A stretch of 64,000 nt of DNA from Dehalococcoidia bacterium (GTDB lineage: Bacteria > Chloroflexota > Dehalococcoidia > Tepidiformales > Tepidiformaceae): positions 62,001-126,000 of the forward strand of contig JADZEI010000018.1 of the NCBI GenBank assembly GCA_020850615.1. The letters run 5' to 3'. How positions within the stretch are numbered: position 1 is the stretch's first letter; each line of letters opens with the position of its first letter. This document shows, piece after piece, positions 25,463 through 32,565 of the stretch. The notes under the pieces are model-generated. The model saw nothing but the letters and a program-made list of their open reading frames with translations, searched no databases and was not told the origin of the DNA. The translations under genes and the position numbers were made by a program.

Positions 25463-27159
25463 GCGGGGATCAGGTCCTCCAGGCGCAGCACCGGGTTCGA
25501 GCCGGCCCGCGGGGTCCAGTTCGCCACGACGCCCGTGCGGATGGCGTAGGCCTCCTGGAGGAGGACCAGCCAGAGCGCGGGCGCTTCGTCGTACATCAGG
25601 TCGAAGGCCTTCTTGAGCGTGGTCGTGCGCTCTTCCGGATTGAACATCGTCCGGGCCTGGTTGATCAGCGTGTCGAACTCGCTGGCGCAGTACTGGCCGT
25701 ACCGGGCCGCGCACGTCCACTTCGAATCAACGCCCTGGAACGGGTCCGGGTACCCGGCCGTCGATGCCCAGGAGAAGATCATGCCCCCGTCCGGGAACGG
25801 AGGGGTGTCGTTGCGAAGCCGCGCAAGCCACGCGTTGTACTCCTCCGTCCGCTCGTCCACCTGCACGCCCGCGTCGCGGAGGTTGCTGGCGACCGCGGCG
25901 CTGAGCGACGCGAGGCCCGGGAGCCGGCCACCGCCGAGATTGTACTGGATGAGCGACAGGTTGCTCGCACCGGCCGCCGCCAGCAGGTCCTTCGCCTTCT
26001 TCAGGTCGAAGTCGTAGCTCTTCTTGATGTCCCACGGCTGCGTCGGATTGGTGACGGCATATGGCTGCGCCATTTCCGACGTGTAGACGTTTTCCGCAAG
26101 TGCCTTCTTGTCGACGGCATAGTTGAGCGCCTGGCGCACCCGCTTGTCGCGAATGAGCTTCGTCATTTCGCTCGCAGTGACGTCCGGGTAGTCCTTAATC
26201 GCGAGCGCGTAGTGCGTGTCGATGTTCGAGTTCTGGATGATCGTCTTGACGCCCGAAACGCCCCTCAGGACGCGGAGCTGCTCGGCGGCGACCGCCTGCA
26301 TCACGTCGACATCGCCGACCTGCACCATCTGCAGGCGGGAGGTGCCGTCCGGGACGATCTTCATCTCGGCGGTCTTGAAGCCGCCCTTGCCGCGGAAGTA
26401 CTCGTCGTTGCGCTCGAAGTTCGCGCCCGTACCGACGGTGCGGTCCTTGAGCTTGTAGGCGCCCGTGCCGATCGGTGCCTTGCCGAAGCCGTCGGCGCCC
26501 GTCGATTCCGTGTACGCCTGGGGCACGATGAAGAGGCCGCCGAAGCCGCCAAGGATGAACCCGGCGTCGGGCTTCTTCATCTTGTAGATGAAGGTGTTGT
26601 CGTCCGGCGTTTCGACCTTGTCGACGTTCGCGAACGCGGTCTTGGTGCCCTTGTTATCGGGGCTCAGCAGCCGGGTGAAGCTGTAGGCGACGTCCTTCGA
26701 GGTGAGTGGGTCGCCGTTGTGGAACTTGACGCCGCTGCGGATCTTGAACGTGATCTGCGTGCCGTCGGGCGTGACTTCGTAGCTTTCGGCGAGGGCCGGG
26801 GTCGAAGCACCCTTGTTGTCCCACTCGTAGAGCTGGTTGAACAGCTGGAACAGGTAGAAGTTGTCGACGCCGCCGGTCGACTGGTGCGGGTCGGCGACGG
26901 TCGGCTCGGAACCGAGGGCGACGCGGACCCGCTCGCCTTCCTTCGTGGTGCGCGTGGTGGTGGCGGAGGCGGACTGCACGGGCGCCTCGCCGCTGACGAT
27001 CGTCTGCGTCGCCGTGACCTCGTCGCCGGTATCGTCGTCGTCATCGTCGCCGCAACCGACGGCCGCAAGCGCGAAACCGCCGGCGATGGCGCCCGTTGCG
27101 CCGCCGAGCATCCGCCGGCGCGAAAGGCGGGCATTCACCCTGGACCAGTAGTCAGACAT
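25459..27159 (-). CDS. ABC transporter substrate-binding lipoprotein (SBP family 5) with Tat signal, module B
   Basis: This 566-aa protein is the second family 5 binding protein. It starts MSDYWSRVNARLSRRRMLGG with a twin-arginine motif at 14-16, a hydrophobic helix and a lipobox ending at Cys36 (ALAAVGC), again followed by six Asp. The core shows QITFKIRSGVKFHNGDPLTS and KDVAYSFTRLLSPDNKGT. I used the ATG at 27159, preceded by GGGAGGGG; an in-frame ATG at 27171 is possible. It leads module B and is transcribed from a TTGACA/TATAAA promoter with a TetR-type palindrome downstream of the -10, divergent from the tetR gene. Confidence 0.88.
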   Translation of the reverse strand: MSDYWSRVNARLSRRRMLGGATGAIAGGFALAAVGCGDDDDDDTGDEVTATQTIVSGEAPVQSASATTTRTTKEGERVRVALGSEPTVADPHQSTGGVDNFYLFQLFNQLYEWDNKGASTPALAESYEVTPDGTQITFKIRSGVKFHNGDPLTSKDVAYSFTRLLSPDNKGTKTAFANVDKVETPDDNTFIYKMKKPDAGFILGGFGGLFIVPQAYTESTGADGFGKAPIGTGAYKLKDRTVGTGANFERNDEYFRGKGGFKTAEMKIVPDGTSRLQMVQVGDVDVMQAVAAEQLRVLRGVSGVKTIIQNSNIDTHYALAIKDYPDVTASEMTKLIRDKRVRQALNYAVDKKALAENVYTSEMAQPYAVTNPTQPWDIKKSYDFDLKKAKDLLAAAGASNLSLIQYNLGGGRLPGLASLSAAVASNLRDAGVQVDERTEEYNAWLARLRNDTPPFPDGGMIFSWASTAGYPDPFQGVDSKWTCAARYGQYCASEFDTLINQARTMFNPEERTTTLKKAFDLMYDEAPALWLVLLQEAYAIRTGVVANWTPRAGSNPVLRLEDLIPA

Positions 27160-27231
27160 AGCCCCTCCCATGGAGAACTTCCGGCCGTTCTTACGCAGCG
27201 ACTCTTGCAAGTTGCTGTCCCCTCGTGCTAA

Positions 27232-27247
27232 ACGAACGGCCGTTCGC
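27232..27247. promoter_or_regulatory. Predicted TetR operator, copy 2 (module B promoter / tetR)
   Basis: acgaacggccgttcgc contains the perfect 14-bp palindrome CGAACGGCCGTTCG. It begins 6 bp downstream of the -10 of the module B promoter and lies in the same intergenic region as the divergent tetR gene, so it could serve both repression of module B and autoregulation. Confidence 0.75.
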
Positions 27248-27253
27248 TCGCCG

Positions 27254-27283
27254 TTTATACCGAGCGTCCCGTAAGCTTGTCAA
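27254..27283 (-). promoter_or_regulatory. Sigma-70 type promoter of the module B operon
   Basis: On the minus strand TTGACA (27278-27283) and TATAAA (27254-27259) are spaced by 18 bp, ahead of the binding-protein gene starting at 27159. The layout, including an operator right after the -10, repeats that at 14238-14289. Confidence 0.72.
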
Positions 27284-27312
27284 TGCAGCCAGCCATCCGG
27301 AGCGTAACGCCT

Positions 27313-27885
27313 ATGACACATCCGACCAGGGAATCCATCCTCGACGCCGCGCGCGACCTCTTCTACGAGAAGGGCATGTCGGCCAGCTCGATGCGGGACA
27401 TCGCCGGCCGGGTGGGCATGGCGCAAAGCTCGCTCTACAACCACTTCGCCACGAAGGAGGCGCTCAGCCTCGCCGTCATGGAGCGCAGCTTCGAGCTCGT
27501 CGACGCCGCCGTGCGCCCCGTGTTCGAATCCGGGCCACCGAGCGTCGACCTCTTCCGCGCCGCCCTGCGCCTGCACGCGCTCCAGCACGTCCACGGGATC
27601 CGGGAGACCACGGTCTTCGAGCTCGAGCGGGAGCACATGCCGCCGCTCATCCGCGACCGGGTGGTGGAGCTCCGCGGCGTCTACGAACGGCGCTACTACA
27701 AGCTCGCCGAGGCACTGGTGCAGGAGGGCTGCTTTACCGAGAAGGAGACCCAGACCCGCGTGCGCATGCTCCTGAGCGCCGGGCGGGACATCAGCCGGTG
27801 GTTCCGAACGGGCGGGCGGCTGACCGAAGAAGAGGTGGCCGACATCTACGCCGACTTGAGCCTGTCGGCGTTGCGGGGGCGGTAA
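27313..27885 (+). CDS. TetR-family transcriptional regulator
   Basis: This 190-aa protein has the TetR DNA-binding domain at residues 4-50: RESILDAARDLFYEKGMSAS, then MRDIAGRVGMAQSSLYNHFA with the recognition helix at about 35-45. The C-terminal helical ligand/dimer domain fills the rest. I chose the ATG at 27313 (GGAG at about 27299); in-frame ATG 27283 lacks a ribosome site and overlaps the divergent promoter. Several TetR regulators of acyl-CoA catabolism bind such palindromes and respond to CoA esters. The CGAACG-NN-CGTTCG sites next to this gene and at three other promoters are its likely targets; this is inference. Confidence 0.87.
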   Translation: MTHPTRESILDAARDLFYEKGMSASSMRDIAGRVGMAQSSLYNHFATKEALSLAVMERSFELVDAAVRPVFESGPPSVDLFRAALRLHALQHVHGIRETTVFELEREHMPPLIRDRVVELRGVYERRYYKLAEALVQEGCFTEKETQTRVRMLLSAGRDISRWFRTGGRLTEEEVADIYADLSLSALRGR

Positions 27886-27893
27886 ACCGAACC

Positions 27894-27920
27894 GGCGGGA
27901 AGCCAGGTGGCACTCCCGCC
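27894..27920. terminator. Hairpin between tetR and the biotin-carrier gene
   Basis: GGCGGGA (27894-27900) pairs with TCCCGCC (27914-27920), and a short GCC/GGC stem can form in the loop. It sits between two converging genes. There is no T-run on either side, so a role as terminator is only suggested by position. Confidence 0.4.
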
Positions 27921-27935
27921 GCGTACCAGTCCGCA

Positions 27936-28145
27936 CTATTCGATGCGAAGAATGATGTCTCCTTCCGAGACAGCCTGGCCAACTTCGACGAGGACTTCCG
28001 TGACACGGCCCGCTTCAGGAGCGGGAACCGGGACTTCCATCTTCATCGATTCCAGGATCACCAGCTCCTGGTCCACTTCAACCTTGTCACCAACGGAAAC
28101 GAGAACTTCGATGACATTCGCGGGCATCGGCGCGGGAATTTCCAT
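27936..28145 (-). CDS. Small solitary biotin carboxyl carrier protein
   Basis: This 69-residue protein is a complete biotinyl/lipoyl domain and nothing more: MEIPAPMPANVIEVLVSVGD, then the biotinylation motif ESMKME with the acceptor Lys at about residue 35, and PAPEAGRVTEVLVEVGQAV. The MKM context indicates biotin rather than lipoate. It would carry carboxybiotin for acyl-CoA carboxylases. Three carboxyltransferase genes lie within 22 kb but no biotin carboxylase, so this free-standing carrier may be shared. It converges with tetR and is divergent from the HpaB-like gene. Confidence 0.82.
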   Translation of the reverse strand: MEIPAPMPANVIEVLVSVGDKVEVDQELVILESMKMEVPVPAPEAGRVTEVLVEVGQAVSEGDIILRIE

Positions 28146-28297
28146 GTGAGCACCCTGCGGCTTGAGATTGGTCTACGCGACACTAACCGCCGGACGAGAA
28201 AAATAAACGCTACCGCTTGCCCGCACAACCGGCGGGAGCCCCCGGACCGGGCGAGGGGGCCGGGGCCGGGCGTTCCCACGGCAGCCCGCGGCCGCGG

Positions 28298-28326
28298 TTG
28301 ACAGCCGGTACCCCGCGATGTACAAG
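28298..28326 (+). promoter_or_regulatory. Sigma-70 type promoter of the HpaB-like gene
   Basis: TTGACA (28298-28303) and TACAAG (28321-28326) are separated by 17 bp on the plus strand. The TetR-type palindrome follows 5 bp later. Transcription would start near 28333, which argues against ATG 28318 as translation start for the downstream gene. Confidence 0.65.
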
Positions 28327-28331
28327 CGATT

Positions 28332-28347
28332 ACGAACGATCGTTCGG
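28332..28347. promoter_or_regulatory. Predicted TetR operator, copy 3 (HpaB-like gene promoter)
   Basis: acgaacgatcgttcgg contains the perfect palindrome CGAACGATCGTTCG and lies 5 bp after the -10 element, the same geometry as copies 1 and 2. The only positions that vary between copies are the centre and the outer flanks. Confidence 0.72.
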
Positions 28348-28416
28348 CGCGCGTCCTCCCGGCCCATGCGGTCCCCCAACGGCACGCCCGGCGACGAACC
28401 TGCAGGAGCTCCACGC

Positions 28417-29853
28417 TTGGGTCTGAAGAATCCTGAATGGTATCGCGAAAGCCTTCGCGACGGCCGCGTCACCTACATCGCCGGTGAGTCCGTCCCCGAC
28501 ATCACCCAGAACGAATGGTTCTCGACGGTCATCGACGTCTGCGCCGAGGACTACAACTACACCGACCCCGCCACCCGCGACCTCCGCGTCTACGAGACCG
28601 AGGACGGGACCGAAGCGCACCGCATCTTCAAGATCCCGACCTCGGTCGACGACCTCGAGAAGCGCATCGCGATGTCCAGCGTCACCGGCATTGCCACCGG
28701 CGTGACCGCCGTCCTGATGGCCCTCTACAACATCAAGGACCAGGTCGCGAAGGTGAACGGCCAGTACGCCGAGAACATCGAGCGCATCTACAAATATTGC
28801 CGCGACAACGATATGCGCGCCGACCAGTGCATCACCGATGCCAAGGGCGACCGTTCGCGGCACCCCAAGGACCAGGACGACCCCGACCTCTACATGCGGA
28901 TCATCGACCGCCAGAAGGACGGCATCGTGGTCCGGGGGGCGAAGCTCCACATCACCGGCGCCAGCCTGGTGCACGAGCAGACGGTCATGCCGACGAAGGC
29001 GATGGGCCCGGGCGAGGAAGAGTGGTCGCTCTCGTTCTCGATCCCGACGAACGCGCCGGGCGTGAAGATCATCAACCGGGCTTACGCGAAGCCGGGCCTG
29101 AGCGAGATGGACTACCCGCTCTCGTCGCACCACAACGCGCCGGAAGGATTCGTCGTCTTCGACGATGTGTTCGTCCCGTGGGACCGCGTGTTCCTTGCGG
29201 GTGAGTACCAGCTCGCGGGTGTGCTCGCGCACTCCCTCGGCCTCTGGGAGCGCGTCGGCGGGCTCATCGGCATGGTCAAGCAGTCCCGCCTCTTCGTGGG
29301 CACGGCGCAGCTCCTCTGCGAGATGAACGGCATCCACAAGGCGTCGCACATCCAGGAGAAGATCTCGGACCTGGTCTTCTACGCCGAGATGCTGCGCATG
29401 TCGCTCGAGTACGCCGTGAAGAACTACAAGACGACCGAGACCGGCATGGTCTACCCGGACCCGCTGGCCGTGAACGTCGGTAAGTTCTATGGCGCCAGCA
29501 ACTACCACGCGATGGTGCAGAAGCTCCACGACATGTCGGGCGCACTCGTCCTGACGCTGCCGACGGAAGCGGACTACCGCAACGAAGAGCTGACCAAGAC
29601 GCTGAACAAGTATCTCCACACCAAGAACGACGTCGCGGTCGAAGACCGGATGCGGGTGTACAACCTGATCCGCGACCTCACCGCCGATAGCTACGGCGGC
29701 TGGGAGCTCGTGACGACGCTGGCGGCGGGCGGTGGCCTGGCGGCGCAGCGGATCGTGACGATGCGGGAGTACGACCTCGAGGGAGCGAAGCAGCAGGCCC
29801 GCGAGGCCGCCGGCATCGGCGGTGGCGCGCACAAGGGCGGCCGCCGGGCGTAG
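28417..29853 (+). CDS. 4-hydroxybutyryl-CoA dehydratase / HpaB-family flavoprotein without Fe-S ligands
   Basis: This about 478-aa protein belongs to the 4-hydroxyphenylacetate-3-hydroxylase (HpaB)/4-hydroxybutyryl-CoA dehydratase (AbfD) family. Segments such as TDAKGDRSRHPKDQDDPDLY, IVVRGAKLHITGAS, GFVVFDDVFVPWDRVFL, HIQEKISDLVFYAEML and LPTEADYRNEELTKTLNKYL follow AbfD more closely than HpaB. AbfD binds [4Fe-4S] through two N-terminal Cys, a His and a third Cys; here those segments read IAMSSVTGIATGV and GLWERVGGLIG, with no Cys or His. It may be a flavin monooxygenase or a redox-type dehydratase. TTG at 28417 with AGGAG ahead is the best start; ATG 28366 and 28318 are alternatives. Confidence 0.75.
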   Translation: MGLKNPEWYRESLRDGRVTYIAGESVPDITQNEWFSTVIDVCAEDYNYTDPATRDLRVYETEDGTEAHRIFKIPTSVDDLEKRIAMSSVTGIATGVTAVLMALYNIKDQVAKVNGQYAENIERIYKYCRDNDMRADQCITDAKGDRSRHPKDQDDPDLYMRIIDRQKDGIVVRGAKLHITGASLVHEQTVMPTKAMGPGEEEWSLSFSIPTNAPGVKIINRAYAKPGLSEMDYPLSSHHNAPEGFVVFDDVFVPWDRVFLAGEYQLAGVLAHSLGLWERVGGLIGMVKQSRLFVGTAQLLCEMNGIHKASHIQEKISDLVFYAEMLRMSLEYAVKNYKTTETGMVYPDPLAVNVGKFYGASNYHAMVQKLHDMSGALVLTLPTEADYRNEELTKTLNKYLHTKNDVAVEDRMRVYNLIRDLTADSYGGWELVTTLAAGGGLAAQRIVTMREYDLEGAKQQAREAAGIGGGAHKGGRRA

Positions 29854-29878
29854 TCCGGGCCGGTTCGCACACAAACCA

Positions 29879-29912
29879 CGAGCCCCGGGCAAAGCGCCCG
29901 GGGCTCGTTTTC
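29879..29912. terminator. Intrinsic terminator (convergent genes)
   Basis: CGAGCCCCGGGC (29879-29890) and GCCCGGGGCTCG (29896-29907) form a 12-bp stem with loop AAAGC, followed by TTTTC on the plus strand. It ends the HpaB-like transcript and probably also terminates the oppositely oriented enoyl-CoA hydratase. Confidence 0.85.
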
Positions 29913-29931
29913 TTCGGCCGAAGAAGCAGGC

Positions 29932-30735
29932 TCAGCGGCCCTTGAACGCCGGCTCGCGGCGCTCCGCGAACGCGCTCAGCCCTTCCTTGAAGTCGTCGCT
30001 CTGGAAGAGCGGCAGGAGCTGCAGGTAGATGTGGTCGACCGCCGCCTCGAACGTCTCTTCCTGCCCGAGGCGCATCATCCGCTTGGTCGACTGGACGCTC
30101 AGCGGCGCGTTGTTCGCGATCTGGCGCGCCCACTTCATGGTTTCGTCCATGAGCTGGTCGTGCGGGACCACGCGGTTCACCAGCCCGAGCTCCAGCGACC
30201 GCTGCGCATCCAGCACGTCGCCGAGGAACGCGACTTCCGCCGCCTTCGCCCAGCCGAGCAGGCGCGGCAGGTACCAGCAGCCGCCCGACTCCGGGAGCAC
30301 GCCCCGCTTCGCGAACACCGCGCCGAGCTTCGCGTTTTCGCTCGCGATGCGGATGTCACAGCCCAGGGCCATGTCCATGCCGTAGCCTGCCGCCGCGCCG
30401 TTCAGCGCGCAGATCATCGGCTTGTCCATCCGGTTGATGACGATCGGCGGCGAGTTGTGCAGGTCGAACAGCCGGTAGCCGCGGCGCCCGCCGCTGAGGT
30501 TGTTGCCGCCCTCCATCTGGTCTTTCAGGTCCAGGCCAGAGCAGAACCCGCGCCCCGCGCCGGTGAACACCACCACCCGGACCTCCGGGTCGATGTTCGC
30601 TTCCTGGAGCACCTTCGAAAGGCCATCCAGCATCGTGCCGCTGATCGCGTTCAGGCGGTCCGGCCGGTTGAGCGTGACCGTCAGGATGTGGTCGGTGAAA
30701 TCGACGAGGAGCTCGTCCGTCGGTGAGGTATACAT
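29932..30735 (-). CDS. Enoyl-CoA hydratase/isomerase (crotonase family)
   Basis: This 267-aa crotonase-fold protein has VTLNRPDRLNAISGTML, the oxyanion-hole segment GRGFCSGLDLKDQ, and ALNGAAAGYGMDMALGCDI. The first catalytic Glu of classical hydratases is Asp here (GYGMDMAL), and the second acidic residue sits in GVLPESGG, a pattern more like enoyl-CoA isomerases than hydratases. It would act on a 2- or 3-enoyl-CoA in beta-oxidation-type reactions. The ATG at 30735 follows GGAGG, but that ribosome site lies inside a hairpin (30740-30762), which suggests translational control. Confidence 0.84.
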   Translation of the reverse strand: MYTSPTDELLVDFTDHILTVTLNRPDRLNAISGTMLDGLSKVLQEANIDPEVRVVVFTGAGRGFCSGLDLKDQMEGGNNLSGGRRGYRLFDLHNSPPIVINRMDKPMICALNGAAAGYGMDMALGCDIRIASENAKLGAVFAKRGVLPESGGCWYLPRLLGWAKAAEVAFLGDVLDAQRSLELGLVNRVVPHDQLMDETMKWARQIANNAPLSVQSTKRMMRLGQEETFEAAVDHIYLQLLPLFQSDDFKEGLSAFAERREPAFKGR

Positions 30736-30739
30736 TGCA

Positions 30740-30762
30740 GCCTCCGGTTCAAATGCGGAGGC
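30740..30762 (-). promoter_or_regulatory. 5'-leader hairpin masking the ribosome site of the enoyl-CoA hydratase
   Basis: In the minus-strand transcript GCCTCCG, a 9-base loop and CGGAGGC form a perfect 7-bp stem. The second arm contains the GGAGG ribosome site, which ends only four bases before the ATG at 30735. Pairing would hide the site, as in RNA thermometers or other translational switches. Confidence 0.5.
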
Positions 30763-30810
30763 ATTGTCGGCGCTGGGGACGGGCGTGTCGAACGGCGCTC
30801 GGGACTGGCG

Positions 30811-31686
30811 TCAGCGCCGCGCCAGGTACTCGTGCAGCGTCAGCCCGCTGTCGCGCACCTTCTTCGCCTCGTCCTTGCCGATGTAGCGAATGTGCCACGG
30901 CTCGTAGGAGTAGCCCGTGATCTGCTCCTTGCCGTCGGGGTAGCTCACCACGAACCCGTGCTTCCAGGCATTCTCCGCGACCCACCCCGCCTCAGCCGTC
31001 CCGATGAAGCTTTCGAGCCCGAACCCGGCGCTCTCGCTCGAGACATCGACCGTGGTGCCGAGCTGGTGCTCGCTGTGGCCCGGGTGCGCGCTGATCCGGT
31101 CGGCGCAGGCGACATCGCCGCCGCAGCCGCTCAGATTCGCGTTGTACGCGGCAACCTGCCCCTGGTAGCTCCGGTATGCGCTAATCGCGTACAGATCGAA
31201 GCCATCGACCGCCGCCGCGTTGATCAGCGCGACGAACGCGGTCCGCGCATCGGCGCGCATGAGCTGCTCGCCCTGCCGCGACATTGCCGCCGGGATCGCT
31301 TCGAGGTCGCCGGGGACACACCCCGCGTCCAGGTAGTTCTGCTTGTTGATCGGCGCGAGGATGTCGCCGCAGGTGAGCAGCCGGCCGGTGGATGGTGTGG
31401 CCGTCGTCGTCTCCCGCGTCTGCGTCGCCGAGGCGGTGGTGCTCGCCGTGTTCGTTGCCGTGGAAGGCTCGTTCGTGGCGTCGCCGCCCGCCGGCTGCGT
31501 CGGCTGGCCGCCCGGTGCCGCTGCGTCCGTCGTCCCCCCGCCGTCGCGGGCGAGCGAGACGATCACGAACGCGAACACCAGTATCGCCGCGCCGAGCGCC
31601 ACAACCGAGGCGATGAACCAGGGGTGCCATGCGTTGGCAGCGGTCGTGTCGTCCTCGGCGGTGCGGGCCGTGGCGCCTTGCTCCAT
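30811..31686 (-). CDS. Membrane-anchored M15 (VanY-type) D-alanyl-D-alanine carboxypeptidase
   Basis: This 291-aa protein has an N-terminal cytoplasmic tail, one membrane helix at about 24-46 (FIASVVALGAAILVFAFVIV), a Thr/Ala/Ser-rich linker to about residue 100, and a C-terminal peptidase M15B domain. Zinc-site motifs are visible: SAYRSYQGQ, HPGHSEHQLGTTVDV (His and Asp ligands) and EPWHIRYIG with the last His. Such enzymes remove the terminal D-Ala from peptidoglycan stem peptides. Two Cys pairs (LTCGDI, AGCVPGD; SGCGGDVACAD) could form disulfides outside the membrane. It stands alone between the enoyl-CoA hydratase and a hydrolase pair. Confidence 0.83.
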   Translation of the reverse strand: MEQGATARTAEDDTTAANAWHPWFIASVVALGAAILVFAFVIVSLARDGGGTTDAAAPGGQPTQPAGGDATNEPSTATNTASTTASATQTRETTTATPSTGRLLTCGDILAPINKQNYLDAGCVPGDLEAIPAAMSRQGEQLMRADARTAFVALINAAAVDGFDLYAISAYRSYQGQVAAYNANLSGCGGDVACADRISAHPGHSEHQLGTTVDVSSESAGFGLESFIGTAEAGWVAENAWKHGFVVSYPDGKEQITGYSYEPWHIRYIGKDEAKKVRDSGLTLHEYLARR

Positions 31687-31749
31687 GCCTTCACCTTACG
31701 GGCAGGCTCGCTTGATGCCTACCTCGCGTACGAAGTTCTTACGCTGCCG

Positions 31750-32565
31750 TTACGCTCCGCCCGCCTCCCGCAGATGCCGCACGCGCGGGTCGCGCTCCAC
31801 CTCGTCGAGGAACGCGCGGAGCAGCGCGTTGGTCACGGCAGGCTGCTCGAGCTGGAAGAAGTGCCCGGCGCCCGCGATCGGCTCCTGGCGCACGAACATC
31901 AGCGTGTTGCGCAGCCGCTCCGGGTTGCCGAGCGGTTTCGCCGCCCAGATCGCCATGAACGGCTTCTCGTCCGCCTTCTTGAGCAGTTCGCCCATCCGCG
32001 TCGTGAACAGCTCGGCGTTCGAGAGCATGCCCGACCCGATATCGGCCGGGCAGCTCAGCATCATGTCCAGGACGAAGCTGCGGACCTCCGGCGGGGTGGA
32101 TTCGGTGAAGAACGTGCCCTCGAGGTAGCCGCGCATCGGCTCCATCGAGCCCGCCTCGCGGATGCGCCGCACCGATTCAGCAAACCCGCCGCCGGAGGCC
32201 CCGGTCAGCGGCGAATCCCCCATGACCGTTCCGAGGACGAGCTCCGGGTGGCGGTCGTTCAGCAGGAGCGCAACCAGGCCCCCGAGGCTATGCCCCACGA
32301 TGACCGACGGCCCGAGCCCGAGCTCCCGGATCAGCGCGGCCACGTCATCGGCTGCCTGGGTGGTGTCGAACGGCGGCACCGCCTCCGACTCGCCCCGCCC
32401 CCGCAGGTCCACCGAGATGGCCCGGTGGTCGCGCGTTATGTCCTCGAACTGCGGCGCCCACGCGCGCCGGTCGCACGCCCAGCCGTGGATGAACACGATT
32501 GCCGGTGTCCCGGTGCCCGCATCGTCGAACGTGATCCGGGCACCGTTGAGCGTCAGCTCCGCCAT
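31750..32565 (-). CDS. Alpha/beta-fold hydrolase
   Basis: This 271-aa alpha/beta hydrolase has the oxyanion motif FIHGWACDRRAW, DLRGRGESE, the nucleophile elbow GHSLGG with Ser93, and the C-terminal catalytic His in IAGAGHFFQLEQP. It resembles esterase/lactonase members of the 3-oxoadipate enol-lactonase branch, but the substrate is not predictable. Its start overlaps the preceding hydrolase gene by 13 bp, so two different alpha/beta hydrolases are translated together. No signal peptide is present. Confidence 0.82.
   Translation of the reverse strand: MAELTLNGARITFDDAGTGTPAIVFIHGWACDRRAWAPQFEDITRDHRAISVDLRGRGESEAVPPFDTTQAADDVAALIRELGLGPSVIVGHSLGGLVALLLNDRHPELVLGTVMGDSPLTGASGGGFAESVRRIREAGSMEPMRGYLEGTFFTESTPPEVRSFVLDMMLSCPADIGSGMLSNAELFTTRMGELLKKADEKPFMAIWAAKPLGNPERLRNTLMFVRQEPIAGAGHFFQLEQPAVTNALLRAFLDEVERDPRVRHLREAGGA

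Noticed and set aside
30741-30762. GGTTCAAAT inside a short hairpin, resembling a tRNA T-arm
   Set aside because: No acceptor, anticodon or D-arm can be built around it and the 9-base loop does not fit a T-loop; the hairpin is better explained as a leader of the enoyl-CoA hydratase gene.
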